Origin: Lewinellaceae bacterium
GTDB lineage: Bacteria > Bacteroidota > Bacteroidia > Chitinophagales > Saprospiraceae
Reading direction: 5' to 3'
Length of the DNA stretch: 64,000 nt
NCBI GenBank assembly: GCA_020636255.1
Contig: JACJYE010000005.1
Span: forward strand, 310,001-374,000
The position numbers and the translations under genes are program-made. Positions 8,551 to 16,705 of this stretch are shown here, in pieces. Numbering within the stretch: position 1 is the stretch's first letter; every line of letters begins with the position of its first letter. The notes below the pieces were generated by a model. It saw only the letters and a program-made list of their open reading frames with translations. It made no database searches and was not told the origin of the DNA.

Positions 8551-11500
8551 TTAGCCTATTTTTATGGTGACGGTAGTGCCGGATTCCGAAGAATCCGTAT
8601 GTACTACGATTGGATATCCCAGTTCCTGCAGCACTTCGATCCGCTTTTGGGCAAGCTCTCTTCCTTTTGATTTATGCCTTCGTACCGACTTGTTTTGAAG
8701 GGCCTTTGCTCTTTGCATCCCCACGCCATCATCCTTGATCGTTATGGTAAACCCTTCGAATTCCTGGTTGTAGTTGACCTGTATCCAAAGGTTGCCTTTG
8801 CCCTCCTTATACATAATGCCGTGTTTGATCGCATTTTCTACATAGGGCTGCAGCAGCATAGGGGGTAGCGTAAGGTTCTCTGGCACGATCCCGGCATCGC
8901 CGTATTCGATGTGGTATTCAAACTTATCCTGGTACTGGAGCTTCTCAAATTCAATGAACATCTGTATCAATTCCAGTTCTTCGGCTAAGCTGATCTCATT
9001 CTCGCTGGAATAGCCCTTGGAATAGTCGGATTTTAAGGAGGAATACAGATAACTCCGGATCAGCCTGGACAGGTTGACCAGATAATAATCCGCTTTTTGA
9101 GTGTCGCTTATGAGGATGAGATTTTGCAGAGAGGCCAATACGTTAAACAGGAAATGCGGATTCATTTGGGCTTGCAGGGTCTGTACCTGAAGATACTTGA
9201 TCAGCTTTTCCTGGTCTTCCTGCTTATGCCGGATCTTTTTTATCCTTCTTTGCCAGAAGAACCAGCCGCCGCCGGCCAGTATTGAGATCGCAAACATTCT
9301 GAACCACCAGCTCGACCACCAGGGTTTCTGGATGCGGAAGGGCATTTGTATGCCTGCTTCGTTCCAGATGTTATCGCTGTTACAGCCCTTCACCCGCATT
9401 ATATATTTTCCCGGCGGCAAATTGGTGTACACAGCGAAATTCTTTGAACTCGGCTCGGTCCATTTAGGGTCGTACCCTTCCAGGTTGTATCGGTAGAGAT
9501 TATTGTCAGGCTCCGAAAAATCGAGCGCGGAGAATTCAAAAGTGAAATTTTTCATGTCATACGTAAAATCCTGGCCGGAAAGGGTGATGGTTTGAGAGAT
9601 GCCATTAACGGTGAGCTGGGTAAAACTCATCTGGGGCGGTTGCCGGTTAAATTTCAGGCTGTCAGGATGAAATATGTTAAAACCGTCCGACCCTCCGAAG
9701 AACAGTTCTCCCCGTTTGTTTTTAAAGCACGCCATCGAAAACTGGCCGCCTTTGGCCTCGAAGTCCTTCACCACTCGTTCCTGGCCCGGGTCAAACTGGC
9801 ATAGGCCTTTGTTGGTCGTAACCCACAACCTTCCGTTGTCGTCTTCGATGATGCTGTTGATCGTTTCGTTTGGAAAACCATGTTGTAGCCCATACCGGCG
9901 GGCCTGCCCGGTGGCCCTGTTCAGGAGGTGTAACCCCTTGGGCGTTCCTAGCCAAAAGCGTTTTTTGCTGTCTTCAAAAATGTAATTGATCGTGCCCGAC
10001 GCTAGCTGCGTGCTGTCGGAAAAGGCGGGCAAATAATCGGTGAAGGTGCCGGAAAAGGGGGTTCTTCGCTTGGCCACGGGCTCGTAAATGCTGTGGGCTT
10101 CCCCTTTCTTCCAGTCAAGGCTTTGCAGGCCTTTGCCTTCGGTGTTGCCGATCCAGAGCAGGCCGTCCTGGTCGGTATAGGCGAAACTAAGGAGGTTGGA
10201 TCTAAGGGTGGGGGGTATAGTGTCTGGGATGAAAAATTGAAGCGTTTGTTCGGAAGGCTTGTACAGTTGGAGGGCGTCCCCCCAGCTGGCAGCACATAGC
10301 GCTCCATCTTTTGTCCAGGTGAAATTCCTGATGAATCCTGGGCAGGGTTTTTTCTCAAAAAAAGCCTCCATATTTATATTAGTGGCTTGTGGTACCGTAA
10401 ACTGCCCGGTTTCCGGGTTGAATGCCCTGATGCCGTCCCCCCAGAAACCGATGTACAAAAGGCCGGTAGCGGTGTCTTCGCTAATGGCCGATACCATGTC
10501 GGGCGAGCACTTTGTCCAGGAACGGTTGCGGAATACCTGAAAAGTGCCTTTGTCCCGGCCCATGAGGTTTAAACCGCCTTTCGTCCCTATCCATACCCTG
10601 CCTTTGCTGTCTTCAAAAATGCACTCTACATTCTTGTCGGCCAGGCTGGTACTGTCGCCGGGATGATGTGTAAAATGTTCAAATTGATTTCGGGAAGGCG
10701 CATATTTACATAACCCTCCTCCCAGGGTAGCCACCCAGAGGTTGCTTTGCCGGTCGATCAGGACGTCGAGGGCCTGTCCGACAGGCAGGCTTCTGGGGTC
10801 GGTTTCATTCGGGCGGTACCTGATGATCGAATCCTGCTCATGGGAACCTGGGGCGAAGCGCACCAGGCCACCCCAGGTGGCCGCCCACAGCTGCTGCCCG
10901 TCCGGTGAGGGAAACAGGTTCTTAATGGTTGAACGGGTAACCGACCGGCCATAATCAATGAAGGTGTTCGATCCCGGTAGGTACTTGCTCAGAGATCCAT
11001 TTTGGGTTCCGATCCACAACCCTCCGTCTGGCCCGGCTTTTATATCGTTCGTAGAGGAAATTGTGCCGAGGCTATCGATTATAAGCACCTGAAAAGTATC
11101 AATGGCGTAATCGAGCTTGGCCAGGCTCGAAATGCCTTTCCCTTCTACCAGGACAGCGAAGAAGTCTCCGTTATGGCCTTCACCGAAACCCTGGGCATTC
11201 TTGTCGGATATCTTTATAAATTGTTCCGTCTTGGTATCGAAATAGGCTAATGGGTAATTCAACCAGATCCGGTCATATTTATCTATGCCCATTTCCTGGC
11301 GAGGGTACCCTAGCCTCGTCATCACACTCGTATCGCAGTAGGCCGTAAATTTATCCTGTGCTACCTGAAGCCTGCATAGCCCTTTTTGCAGTGTCAGCAC
11401 CCAAATATCACCTCGCGAATCTTCTATGATATCCAGTACGGTGTTATCCGACAGGGAATTCTGATCTTCCGGGCTGTTCTGGTACTGGCGGAATTGGTGC

Positions 11501-11790
11501 CCATCATAGCGGTTAAGCCCATCATCGGTAGCGATCCAAAGATAACCCCTGGAATCCAGCAGAAGGGTATTGGCCGCGTTGCTGCAAAGCCCGTCTTCCA
11601 CAGTGAAAATGTCGAAAGGCAGCCTTTTTTGAGCCTTGACAGGTATAGGGGGGCTGTGCTGTACGCTTGTGAAAGAGGATGGCGTTTCGCCCTCCGGCTG
11701 CCCTTCCGCACCCTGACAGGCATACCACAGCAAGGGAAAGCCCAATAGCAGGCCAAGTAGATGAATATTATGAAAACATTTGGGCCGCAT
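8551..11790 (-). CDS. LytS-type sensor histidine kinase with two-component propeller sensor
   Basis: A 1079-residue membrane sensor. An N-terminal hydrophobic segment ending LLWYACQG may be a signal anchor or a poor lipobox. Residues about 55-720 hold many Reg_prop blades (DSRGYLWIATDDGLNRYDG, DSRGDIWVLT, DRQSNLWVATLGGGLCKY, DSKGRVWIGTKGGLN), forming two seven-bladed propellers. A Y_Y_Y Ig-like domain follows (LYRYNLEGYDPKWTEP, LPPGKYIMRVKG). One transmembrane helix lies near residues 830-850. The kinase is of the LytS/His_kinase type: phosphoacceptor in AQMNPHFLFN near residue 880, then an ATPase with YVENAIKHG (N box) and DDGVGM (G1). In gut Bacteroidetes such sensors read oligosaccharides; no carbohydrate operon is adjacent, so the ligand is unknown. 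It pairs with the LytTR regulator one base downstream. Confidence 0.92.
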   Translation of the reverse strand: MRPKCFHNIHLLGLLLGFPLLWYACQGAEGQPEGETPSSFTSVQHSPPIPVKAQKRLPFDIFTVEDGLCSNAANTLLLDSRGYLWIATDDGLNRYDGHQFRQYQNSPEDQNSLSDNTVLDIIEDSRGDIWVLTLQKGLCRLQVAQDKFTAYCDTSVMTRLGYPRQEMGIDKYDRIWLNYPLAYFDTKTEQFIKISDKNAQGFGEGHNGDFFAVLVEGKGISSLAKLDYAIDTFQVLIIDSLGTISSTNDIKAGPDGGLWIGTQNGSLSKYLPGSNTFIDYGRSVTRSTIKNLFPSPDGQQLWAATWGGLVRFAPGSHEQDSIIRYRPNETDPRSLPVGQALDVLIDRQSNLWVATLGGGLCKYAPSRNQFEHFTHHPGDSTSLADKNVECIFEDSKGRVWIGTKGGLNLMGRDKGTFQVFRNRSWTKCSPDMVSAISEDTATGLLYIGFWGDGIRAFNPETGQFTVPQATNINMEAFFEKKPCPGFIRNFTWTKDGALCAASWGDALQLYKPSEQTLQFFIPDTIPPTLRSNLLSFAYTDQDGLLWIGNTEGKGLQSLDWKKGEAHSIYEPVAKRRTPFSGTFTDYLPAFSDSTQLASGTINYIFEDSKKRFWLGTPKGLHLLNRATGQARRYGLQHGFPNETINSIIEDDNGRLWVTTNKGLCQFDPGQERVVKDFEAKGGQFSMACFKNKRGELFFGGSDGFNIFHPDSLKFNRQPPQMSFTQLTVNGISQTITLSGQDFTYDMKNFTFEFSALDFSEPDNNLYRYNLEGYDPKWTEPSSKNFAVYTNLPPGKYIMRVKGCNSDNIWNEAGIQMPFRIQKPWWSSWWFRMFAISILAGGGWFFWQRRIKKIRHKQEDQEKLIKYLQVQTLQAQMNPHFLFNVLASLQNLILISDTQKADYYLVNLSRLIRSYLYSSLKSDYSKGYSSENEISLAEELELIQMFIEFEKLQYQDKFEYHIEYGDAGIVPENLTLPPMLLQPYVENAIKHGIMYKEGKGNLWIQVNYNQEFEGFTITIKDDGVGMQRAKALQNKSVRRHKSKGRELAQKRIEVLQELGYPIVVHTDSSESGTTVTIKIG

Positions 11791-11909
11791 TATACTTTAA
11801 GTAAACTTCAACTAAGGAATCCTCAACAGCAAAATAACAATTTATGGATTGCAACTATTTACTGTATGGGATAAGTGGTCGCGATCCGGAATAAGTGGCC
11901 ACGCCGATA

Positions 11910-12857
11910 ATGAATATGGAAACAATACTACAAGGCCAGTCCCTGCTCTTCCTCGACGGCGCTATGGCCACCGAGCTGGAGGCCCGTGGCGCTAAGCTGC
12001 AGGATTCGCTATGGTCGGCCAAACTACTGATGGAACGGCCTGCCCTTATCCGGCAGCTGCACTACGACTATTTCATAGCCGGCGCCGATGTGGCCATAAC
12101 GGCCAGTTATCAGGCTAGTTTTGAAGGCTTTGAGAAGCATGGCCTGTCCCGGCAACGCGCCCGGAGCCTGATGCAGCTCAGCGTCCGCCTGGCGCAGGAA
12201 GCGCGCGGGCAGTTCTGGGAAGCGGAAACGGAACGCGAAGGGAGGGTGTTTCCGCTGGTTGCCGCCTCCATCGGGCCCTACGGCGCTTTTCTTGCCGATG
12301 GCTCGGAATACCGAGGCCAATACGGGCTCAGTGCTGGGGAATTGGCAGACTGGCACCGCCCCCGCCTGGAAGCCCTGCTGGAAGCTGGCCCCGATCTGCT
12401 GGCCTGCGAAACGATCCCCTGCCCCGAAGAAGCAGAAGCCTTGCTACGCCTGCTGGAGGAATTCCCGGAAGCACGCGCCTGGCTCAGCTTCAGCTGCCGC
12501 GATGGCCGCCACCTCAATCAGGGCGAACGTTTCACGGAAGGCGCCCGCATCGCGGATGCATGCCCACAGGCCATAGCTATCGGCATTAACTGCACCGCGC
12601 CACAATACATCACCGCCCTGCTTGGCGAAGCCCGCCGGGTAAGCTCGAAACCCCTGCTGGCCTACCCTAACAGCGGAGAAACCTGGGACGCCCGCCGGCA
12701 TTGCTGGATAGAAGGAAGCCACGCGAATGGTTTCGGAAAATTGCCCCTGGAGTGGTACCGTGCCGGAGCCCGCCTCATCGGCGGTTGCTGCCGCACCGGG
12801 CCGGAAGATATTAAAGCGATGAGAGCATTACTGCTAAACGAACAATTTAAACTCTGA
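11910..12857 (+). CDS. mmuM: homocysteine S-methyltransferase
   Basis: A 315-residue cytoplasmic enzyme that moves a methyl group from S-methylmethionine (or S-adenosylmethionine) to homocysteine, giving methionine. It resembles the MmuM group over its whole length: LDGAMATELEARGA, DSLWSAKLL, ITASYQASFEGF, GPYGAFLADGSEYRGQY and YPNSGE. The zinc-binding cysteines are in GINCTA and the final GGCCRTGP. The ATG giving MNMETILQ is chosen over an in-frame GTG 15 bases upstream because it fits family length; a second ATG two codons later is equally possible. It is encoded alone, without the S-methylmethionine permease. Its 3' end overlaps the convergent Uma2 remnant by 24 bases. An adenosylhomocysteinase gene 29 kb away serves the same methyl cycle. 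Confidence 0.9.
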   Translation: MNMETILQGQSLLFLDGAMATELEARGAKLQDSLWSAKLLMERPALIRQLHYDYFIAGADVAITASYQASFEGFEKHGLSRQRARSLMQLSVRLAQEARGQFWEAETEREGRVFPLVAASIGPYGAFLADGSEYRGQYGLSAGELADWHRPRLEALLEAGPDLLACETIPCPEEAEALLRLLEEFPEARAWLSFSCRDGRHLNQGERFTEGARIADACPQAIAIGINCTAPQYITALLGEARRVSSKPLLAYPNSGETWDARRHCWIEGSHANGFGKLPLEWYRAGARLIGGCCRTGPEDIKAMRALLLNEQFKL

Positions 12858-13172
12858 TAATTCCAATACAAAACCGGGAAGTACATCTTCCCCTGATAGC
12901 ACTTTATCAAACCCAATAATGGTTTCGGGCTCTTTATCGGCACGGAAGATATAGGCTTTCTCTTCGAAAGGGTCGATAAGCCAGGCCAGGCGTACACCAT
13001 TGGCAATCCAGCTATCCTTCATTTTTTTCTCCCGCTCCATACGCAGGCCGGGATATTGCTCCGACAGCATGATAAATTGCTCCCGGGTAAGCCCCCTCAC
13101 CGTCAGTTCCCCGCCCATCCGGAGAATGTCGTCTATCAGGTTATCCATTTTTATTGCTGTCCCCAGGCTCAT
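12834..13172 (-). pseudogene. Uma2-family endonuclease remnant with internal deletion
   Basis: This frame encodes 112 residues, while Uma2 (DUF820) proteins usually have about 180-200. The N-terminal part (LTVRGLTREQFIMLSEQYPGL, then RMERE) matches the family start. The C-terminal part (WIANGVRLAWLIDPFEEKAYIFR, VLSGEDVLPGFVLEL) matches the family end. The middle, which normally holds the nucleotide-directed PD-(D/E)XK active site (the D...EVxS region), is missing: the two ends are joined in frame at about 13020-13030. The product should be catalytically dead. Either it is a decaying gene or, less likely, a retained small derivative. The start could also be eight codons later (MDNLIDD). Uma2 genes are common in multicopy, mobile-like families in cyanobacteria and Bacteroidota. 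Confidence 0.7.
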
Positions 13173-13215
13173 AGCTTATCAGATTGTAGAACAAGTTAAT
13201 GCTTTTTTTATGATT

Positions 13216-13830
13216 TCACCAGCGAGGATCAGCAGGCAACCACCATCCAATATCTTTCACCCAGAAGCGAAGCTCCTTGAGCGTTTCTTCTGGCTCATAC
13301 AACTCCTGCCATGACATCTGGCAGTACAGCTCCGTAGGCTCAAAGCCGCGGCGTCGCCAGAAGGCATCGAGCGGGGCATATCCCTCGGGGCGTAGAGGGT
13401 GGCTATCTGGCCTGACTACCGCGCAGAAGGCCAGCATATCGAACCGGCCCAGCTTCCGGGCCCAGCTTTCCCGCGCTTCAAAAAAGCGGACGCCGACGCC
13501 CTGCCCACGGTAAGGCCCGAGCAGGACGGACTCGCCAAAGTAAAAGATGCGCCGGATGTCGAAACCCTGTTCTATGAATGGCTGCTGAATGTTCGCCGAC
13601 TCGTATTCCAAAGGCAGCGCGCTGGATGCGCCCACGACGCGCTTATCATCAAATGCCAGCACCAGCAGGCTGTCGGCGCCCGCCATAAAGGCCTGAAGGT
13701 AGGCCTGCTCGTAAGCCATATTGCCGTCGTACAGATAGGGGAACTCCCGGAAAACCTCGATCCGAAGGCGCGCCAGGGCATCCAGGTGCTCTTGTGCAGC
13801 AGCGCCGGTATAGGGGACGACTTTCAGCAT
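13216..13830 (-). CDS. GNAT-family N-acetyltransferase
   Basis: A 204-residue cytoplasmic protein starting MLKVVPYTG; an upstream in-frame extension overlaps the next gene's end and a repeat and is unlikely to be translated. The GNAT fold is visible: strand and helix 1 (LARLRIEVFREFPYLYDG), the central strands (SLLVLAFDDKRVVGASSALPLE), then the acetyl-CoA loop LLGPYRGQGVGVRFFEARE, a good Q/RxxGxG/A motif. The C-terminus is Trp rich. The acceptor is unknown. Members of this subgroup often stand alone. It lies 46 bases after glgE in the same direction, with a palindromic repeat between them, so co-transcription is possible. Confidence 0.85.
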   Translation of the reverse strand: MLKVVPYTGAAAQEHLDALARLRIEVFREFPYLYDGNMAYEQAYLQAFMAGADSLLVLAFDDKRVVGASSALPLEYESANIQQPFIEQGFDIRRIFYFGESVLLGPYRGQGVGVRFFEARESWARKLGRFDMLAFCAVVRPDSHPLRPEGYAPLDAFWRRRGFEPTELYCQMSWQELYEPEETLKELRFWVKDIGWWLPADPRW

Positions 13831-13846
13831 AACAGGTTCAGGTATA

Positions 13847-13864
13847 AGCGCTTGTTTGGAGGCC
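13847..13864 (+). repeat. AGCGCTTGTTTGGAGGCC repeat arm
   Basis: Differs from the commonest form of the repeat at one base (AGCG for AGAG). It sits in the 46-bp gap between glgE and the acetyltransferase gene and is followed by GGCCGG repeats. No right arm is seen. Confidence 0.7.
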
Positions 13865-13876
13865 GGCCGGGAGTGC

Positions 13877-15829
13877 CTAGCGTTGCATTTTTTCAACCAG
13901 CAACACGTGGCCCGGGTACTTGTCGGGGTCGATCTCCACGAAGTTCCACTCATTGAACCAATGGTACACCTCGCCGGTAAGCAGGTCCGTCACTCTCAGG
14001 TTGACGTTGCGGCCGATGCCGAGCAATTGCTTGGGCACCTCGACAAAACCGCTTTGGCGGTACTCCGAGTCGAAGCTGGCGATACACCATACGACGTTCT
14101 CCATATCTTCGGTATACTTGACGTAACTCATCAGCTGCTCATTGTCCGTACGCGTGAATTGGATGTTCCACGTGCTCTGAAGCGCAGGCTGCTCCTTCCT
14201 GATGTGGTTCAGGCGGGTGATGAGGGCCGTCAAACGGTTGCGGTAGCCCCAGTCGTAGTAGCGGATTTCGTACTTTTCCGAGTTGAAGTACTCTTCCTTA
14301 CCGTTGGTATTGGGCGAGTTCTCCAGAAACTCGTACGCCGGTCCGTATATGCCGTAACTAGACGATAGCGTGGCGGCCAGCAGGAGGCGTTTGGCAAAGG
14401 TGTTGGGCCCGGCATTCATCAACTCGTAGGCGAGAATGTCGGGTGTGTTCGGCCAAAAATTGGGGCGGAAATGCTCGCGCAGTTCCGTCTGCGTCAGCTC
14501 GGTGAGGTATTCCTCCATTTCCCGCTTGTCGGTGCGCCAGGTAAAGTAGGTATATGATTGGTTAAAACCTGCCTTGGCCAGCGCTGCCATCACCTTGGGG
14601 CGCGTGAATGCCTCTGCCAGAAAAATGGTGTCGGGGTAGTCGCGTTGCACTTCGGCGATCACCCACTCCCAGAAGCGGTAGGGCTTGGTGTGCGGGTTAT
14701 CCACGCGGAAGATGCGCACCCCTGCCTCGCACCAGAACAGGATAACGCTGCGCAGTTCTTCCCACAGGTTTTTCCAGTCCTCCGTCTCAAAATTGATCGG
14801 CACGATGTCCTGGTATTTTTTGGGCGGGTTCTCGGCATAGGCGATCGTGCCGTCAGGGCGCCAGAGGAACCACTCGGGGTGCTCCTTGATATAGGGGTGG
14901 TCGGGCGCACACTGGAACGCCAGGTCGAACGCAATATCGATGCCGTATTCTTTTTTAGCTTTTTTCAGAAGGCGCTTGTAATCCTCCAGCGTGCCCAGGG
15001 CAGGATTGATGGCCTTATGGCCGCCTTCGTCGCTGCCGATGGCCCATGGCGACCCGGGGTCGCCCGGGGCGGCTTCCGTTTTGTTGTCCTTGCCTTTGCG
15101 GTTGAGCTTGCCGATAGGGTGTATGGGGGGGAAATACAAGACGTCGAAGCCCATTTCATGAATGCGCGGCAACAAGCGCTCGCAATCCGCAAAGGTGCCG
15201 TGCGCCCCCGCCTGCGCGGAAGCAGAACGCGGAAAGAGTTCATACCAGGTGCTGTACAACTCTTTTTCCCAACCTACGCGTACCCGAAGGCCTTTGTCGT
15301 AAACCGTTTCGTGCTGCTTCATCGGCGATTCCTGCACCATTTGGGCGAAGCCTTCGCTCAATACCAGTTGCACCGCTTCGTCGTACGCATCCTCCTTTTC
15401 CAGCTGCACCGCCGATTCGATCAATGGCGCCGACTTGCTTTTGGCGTGTTTTTTCGCCGTCTCCCTCAGATAGTGGGCCCCGATCTTCAACTCTACCCGC
15501 ATATCCTGCCCGGCTTTCTGTTTCTTCAGGAACCCCTCGTACCAGTTGAGCAGATGATCGACCCAGCCTTCCAGTTTGTAATAGTAGAACCCTTTTTTTA
15601 CGGCCTGGAACTGAGCTTTCCATACGTCGTTCAATTCACTTTCCATAAATACTTCCGTCCACCGTTTCTCACCTTCGTGCCGGTAATACAGGGAAGCGCG
15701 GATATGGTCGTGGCCGTCGCCGAAAATATCGGCTACGGCCTGTACCTTTTCGCCGGGCACCCGTTTGATAAAATGCTGGCCACCATCGATCTCTGGCCTT
15801 ACGTTTTCAATGATAACTCGGTTTCTCAT
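13877..15829 (-). CDS. glgE: alpha-1,4-glucan:maltose-1-phosphate maltosyltransferase
   Basis: A 650-residue GH13 enzyme. It adds maltose from alpha-maltose 1-phosphate to the non-reducing end of alpha-1,4-glucan and so builds glycogen. The order is: N-terminal DUF3416-like beta domain (about 1-110, RVIIENVRPEIDGG, FFGDGHDHIRASL-like), a helical insert, then the (beta/alpha)8 barrel with DVLYFPPIHPIG, IDIAFDLAFQCAPDHPYI, the nucleophile region GVRIFRVDNPHTKP, the acid/base Glu in IFLAEAFTRP, and SYTYFTWR. These features are specific to GlgE rather than trehalose synthase or branching enzyme. Length is normal for the family. The maltose 1-phosphate source (TreS plus maltokinase, or GlgM) is not in the window. 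Confidence 0.92.
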   Translation of the reverse strand: MRNRVIIENVRPEIDGGQHFIKRVPGEKVQAVADIFGDGHDHIRASLYYRHEGEKRWTEVFMESELNDVWKAQFQAVKKGFYYYKLEGWVDHLLNWYEGFLKKQKAGQDMRVELKIGAHYLRETAKKHAKSKSAPLIESAVQLEKEDAYDEAVQLVLSEGFAQMVQESPMKQHETVYDKGLRVRVGWEKELYSTWYELFPRSASAQAGAHGTFADCERLLPRIHEMGFDVLYFPPIHPIGKLNRKGKDNKTEAAPGDPGSPWAIGSDEGGHKAINPALGTLEDYKRLLKKAKKEYGIDIAFDLAFQCAPDHPYIKEHPEWFLWRPDGTIAYAENPPKKYQDIVPINFETEDWKNLWEELRSVILFWCEAGVRIFRVDNPHTKPYRFWEWVIAEVQRDYPDTIFLAEAFTRPKVMAALAKAGFNQSYTYFTWRTDKREMEEYLTELTQTELREHFRPNFWPNTPDILAYELMNAGPNTFAKRLLLAATLSSSYGIYGPAYEFLENSPNTNGKEEYFNSEKYEIRYYDWGYRNRLTALITRLNHIRKEQPALQSTWNIQFTRTDNEQLMSYVKYTEDMENVVWCIASFDSEYRQSGFVEVPKQLLGIGRNVNLRVTDLLTGEVYHWFNEWNFVEIDPDKYPGHVLLVEKMQR

Positions 15830-15877
15830 CGTATAGAGGGCTTGCTGTTTTGCACTTGAGATGTCGGATCAGAAGCA

Positions 15878-15900
15878 GCTTGTTCGGCGGCCAAACAAGC
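15878..15900. repeat. compact palindromic copy of the TTGTTTGG repeat
   Basis: GCTTGTTCGG and CCAAACAAGC form a 10-bp stem with one mismatch around CGG. It lies about 50 bases upstream of the glgE ATG, inside the leader if the predicted promoter at 15939 is used. Confidence 0.65.
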
Positions 15901-15938
15901 GCTGAGAAAGGATACCCGGATAGCAGGGTATCGTAGGG

Positions 15939-15946
15939 CAAACATA
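15939..15946 (-). promoter_or_regulatory. glgE: candidate -7 element for glgE
   Basis: The reverse strand reads TATGTTTG, matching TAnnTTTG. It would give a leader of about 100 nt carrying the palindrome. No -33 TTTG is visible at the usual spacing, so confidence is low. Confidence 0.3.
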
Positions 15947-15967
15947 GTGAGAATTATTGGATACCCG

Positions 15968-16555
15968 TTATTTTTTGCCCCGCTTTGGGCTGGAAAAGCA
16001 GTACATGAAACTCAGCGCAGGCGTCGATGTGCTGATGCCGGCCGATACGCTTCCGCCCTGCAGTTTCCCGTCTGAAAAGTTGAGGCTGCAATCGAGCCCG
16101 GGCGACATTTCCAGGCTGATGTAAAAAGAGTCGCTTACGCCAAGCATCAGGCCCAGCAGGTAGCTCAGGCTCGGAGAAGCGGCCAGCAGGTTGTCGCCCT
16201 TCTTCTGGATCTGATAGGTAAGGTACAGCGATGCCTCCGGGCCATGGTAGAAATGGAGGTTGCCGGTTATGGGCGAACGTTTCTCCAGCCCAAACCCAAT
16301 ACCCGCATTGACGCTGCTGCGGGCCGCAATTTGACGGGTGTCTACATAACTGGCGCTACCCACCAGGAAACTGATGCGCCGGTAACGGCCGGAAGGGGCC
16401 TGCCATTTGTAGAGCAGGCTGAAGTTCTCGAGGTCGTAAAGCTGAAGGCCTGCTTCCCGCTGTACCTGTACAGCCGATTCCTGGGCATGGAGCAATGGTA
16501 CGCAGAACAAGGCCAGGCCAAGGCCAGCCATCGCAGATCGGAGTATGCGCTTCAT
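15968..16555 (-). CDS. putative outer-membrane or periplasmic barrel-like protein
   Basis: A 195-residue protein with a signal peptide (MKRILRSAMAGLGLALFCVPLLHAQ). The rest has alternating hydrophobic residues and aromatic-rich strands (SLLYKWQAPSGRYRRISFLVGSASYV, ASLYLTYQIQ, SFYISLEMSPGLD, ALSFMYCF) and ends in a Phe-rich strand followed by PKRGKK. This fits a small eight-stranded outer-membrane barrel or a conjugal-transfer TraO-like protein (the GLEKR, YHGPEASLYLTYQ pattern resembles TraO). No other conjugation genes are nearby, so a stand-alone barrel is the safer call. It precedes glgE in the same direction, but the 138-bp gap with its own candidate promoter suggests separate transcription. 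Confidence 0.65.
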   Translation of the reverse strand: MKRILRSAMAGLGLALFCVPLLHAQESAVQVQREAGLQLYDLENFSLLYKWQAPSGRYRRISFLVGSASYVDTRQIAARSSVNAGIGFGLEKRSPITGNLHFYHGPEASLYLTYQIQKKGDNLLAASPSLSYLLGLMLGVSDSFYISLEMSPGLDCSLNFSDGKLQGGSVSAGISTSTPALSFMYCFSSPKRGKK

Positions 16556-16705
16556 AAGGCTATATTGGTTTTGTGATTTGATCGGGTAAAGATAAAAACG
16601 GGCTTACTTTTCCCTCGCCTTTTCAAAGGCCAAGACAAGGTTAAAGAATCCTCAAAGAAGCGTTAAAGTAATACCGGCTGTATCCGGAATCCTTATTTTG
16701 TACAC

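Noticed and set aside
11791..11909. SAM or S-box riboswitch before mmuM
   Set aside because: The 119-bp gap shows no conserved riboswitch core or adequate stems; it holds only a weak duplication of ATAAGTGG.
14558..15859. 433-codon forward frame antisense to glgE
   Set aside because: glgE on the other strand has complete family motifs; the forward translation shows none. The frame is open because of strong codon bias.
16550..16705. TTATTTTG ahead of the histidine kinase as a -7 box
   Set aside because: One base off TAnnTTTG in position two and only about 8 bases from the ATG, too close for a useful start site.
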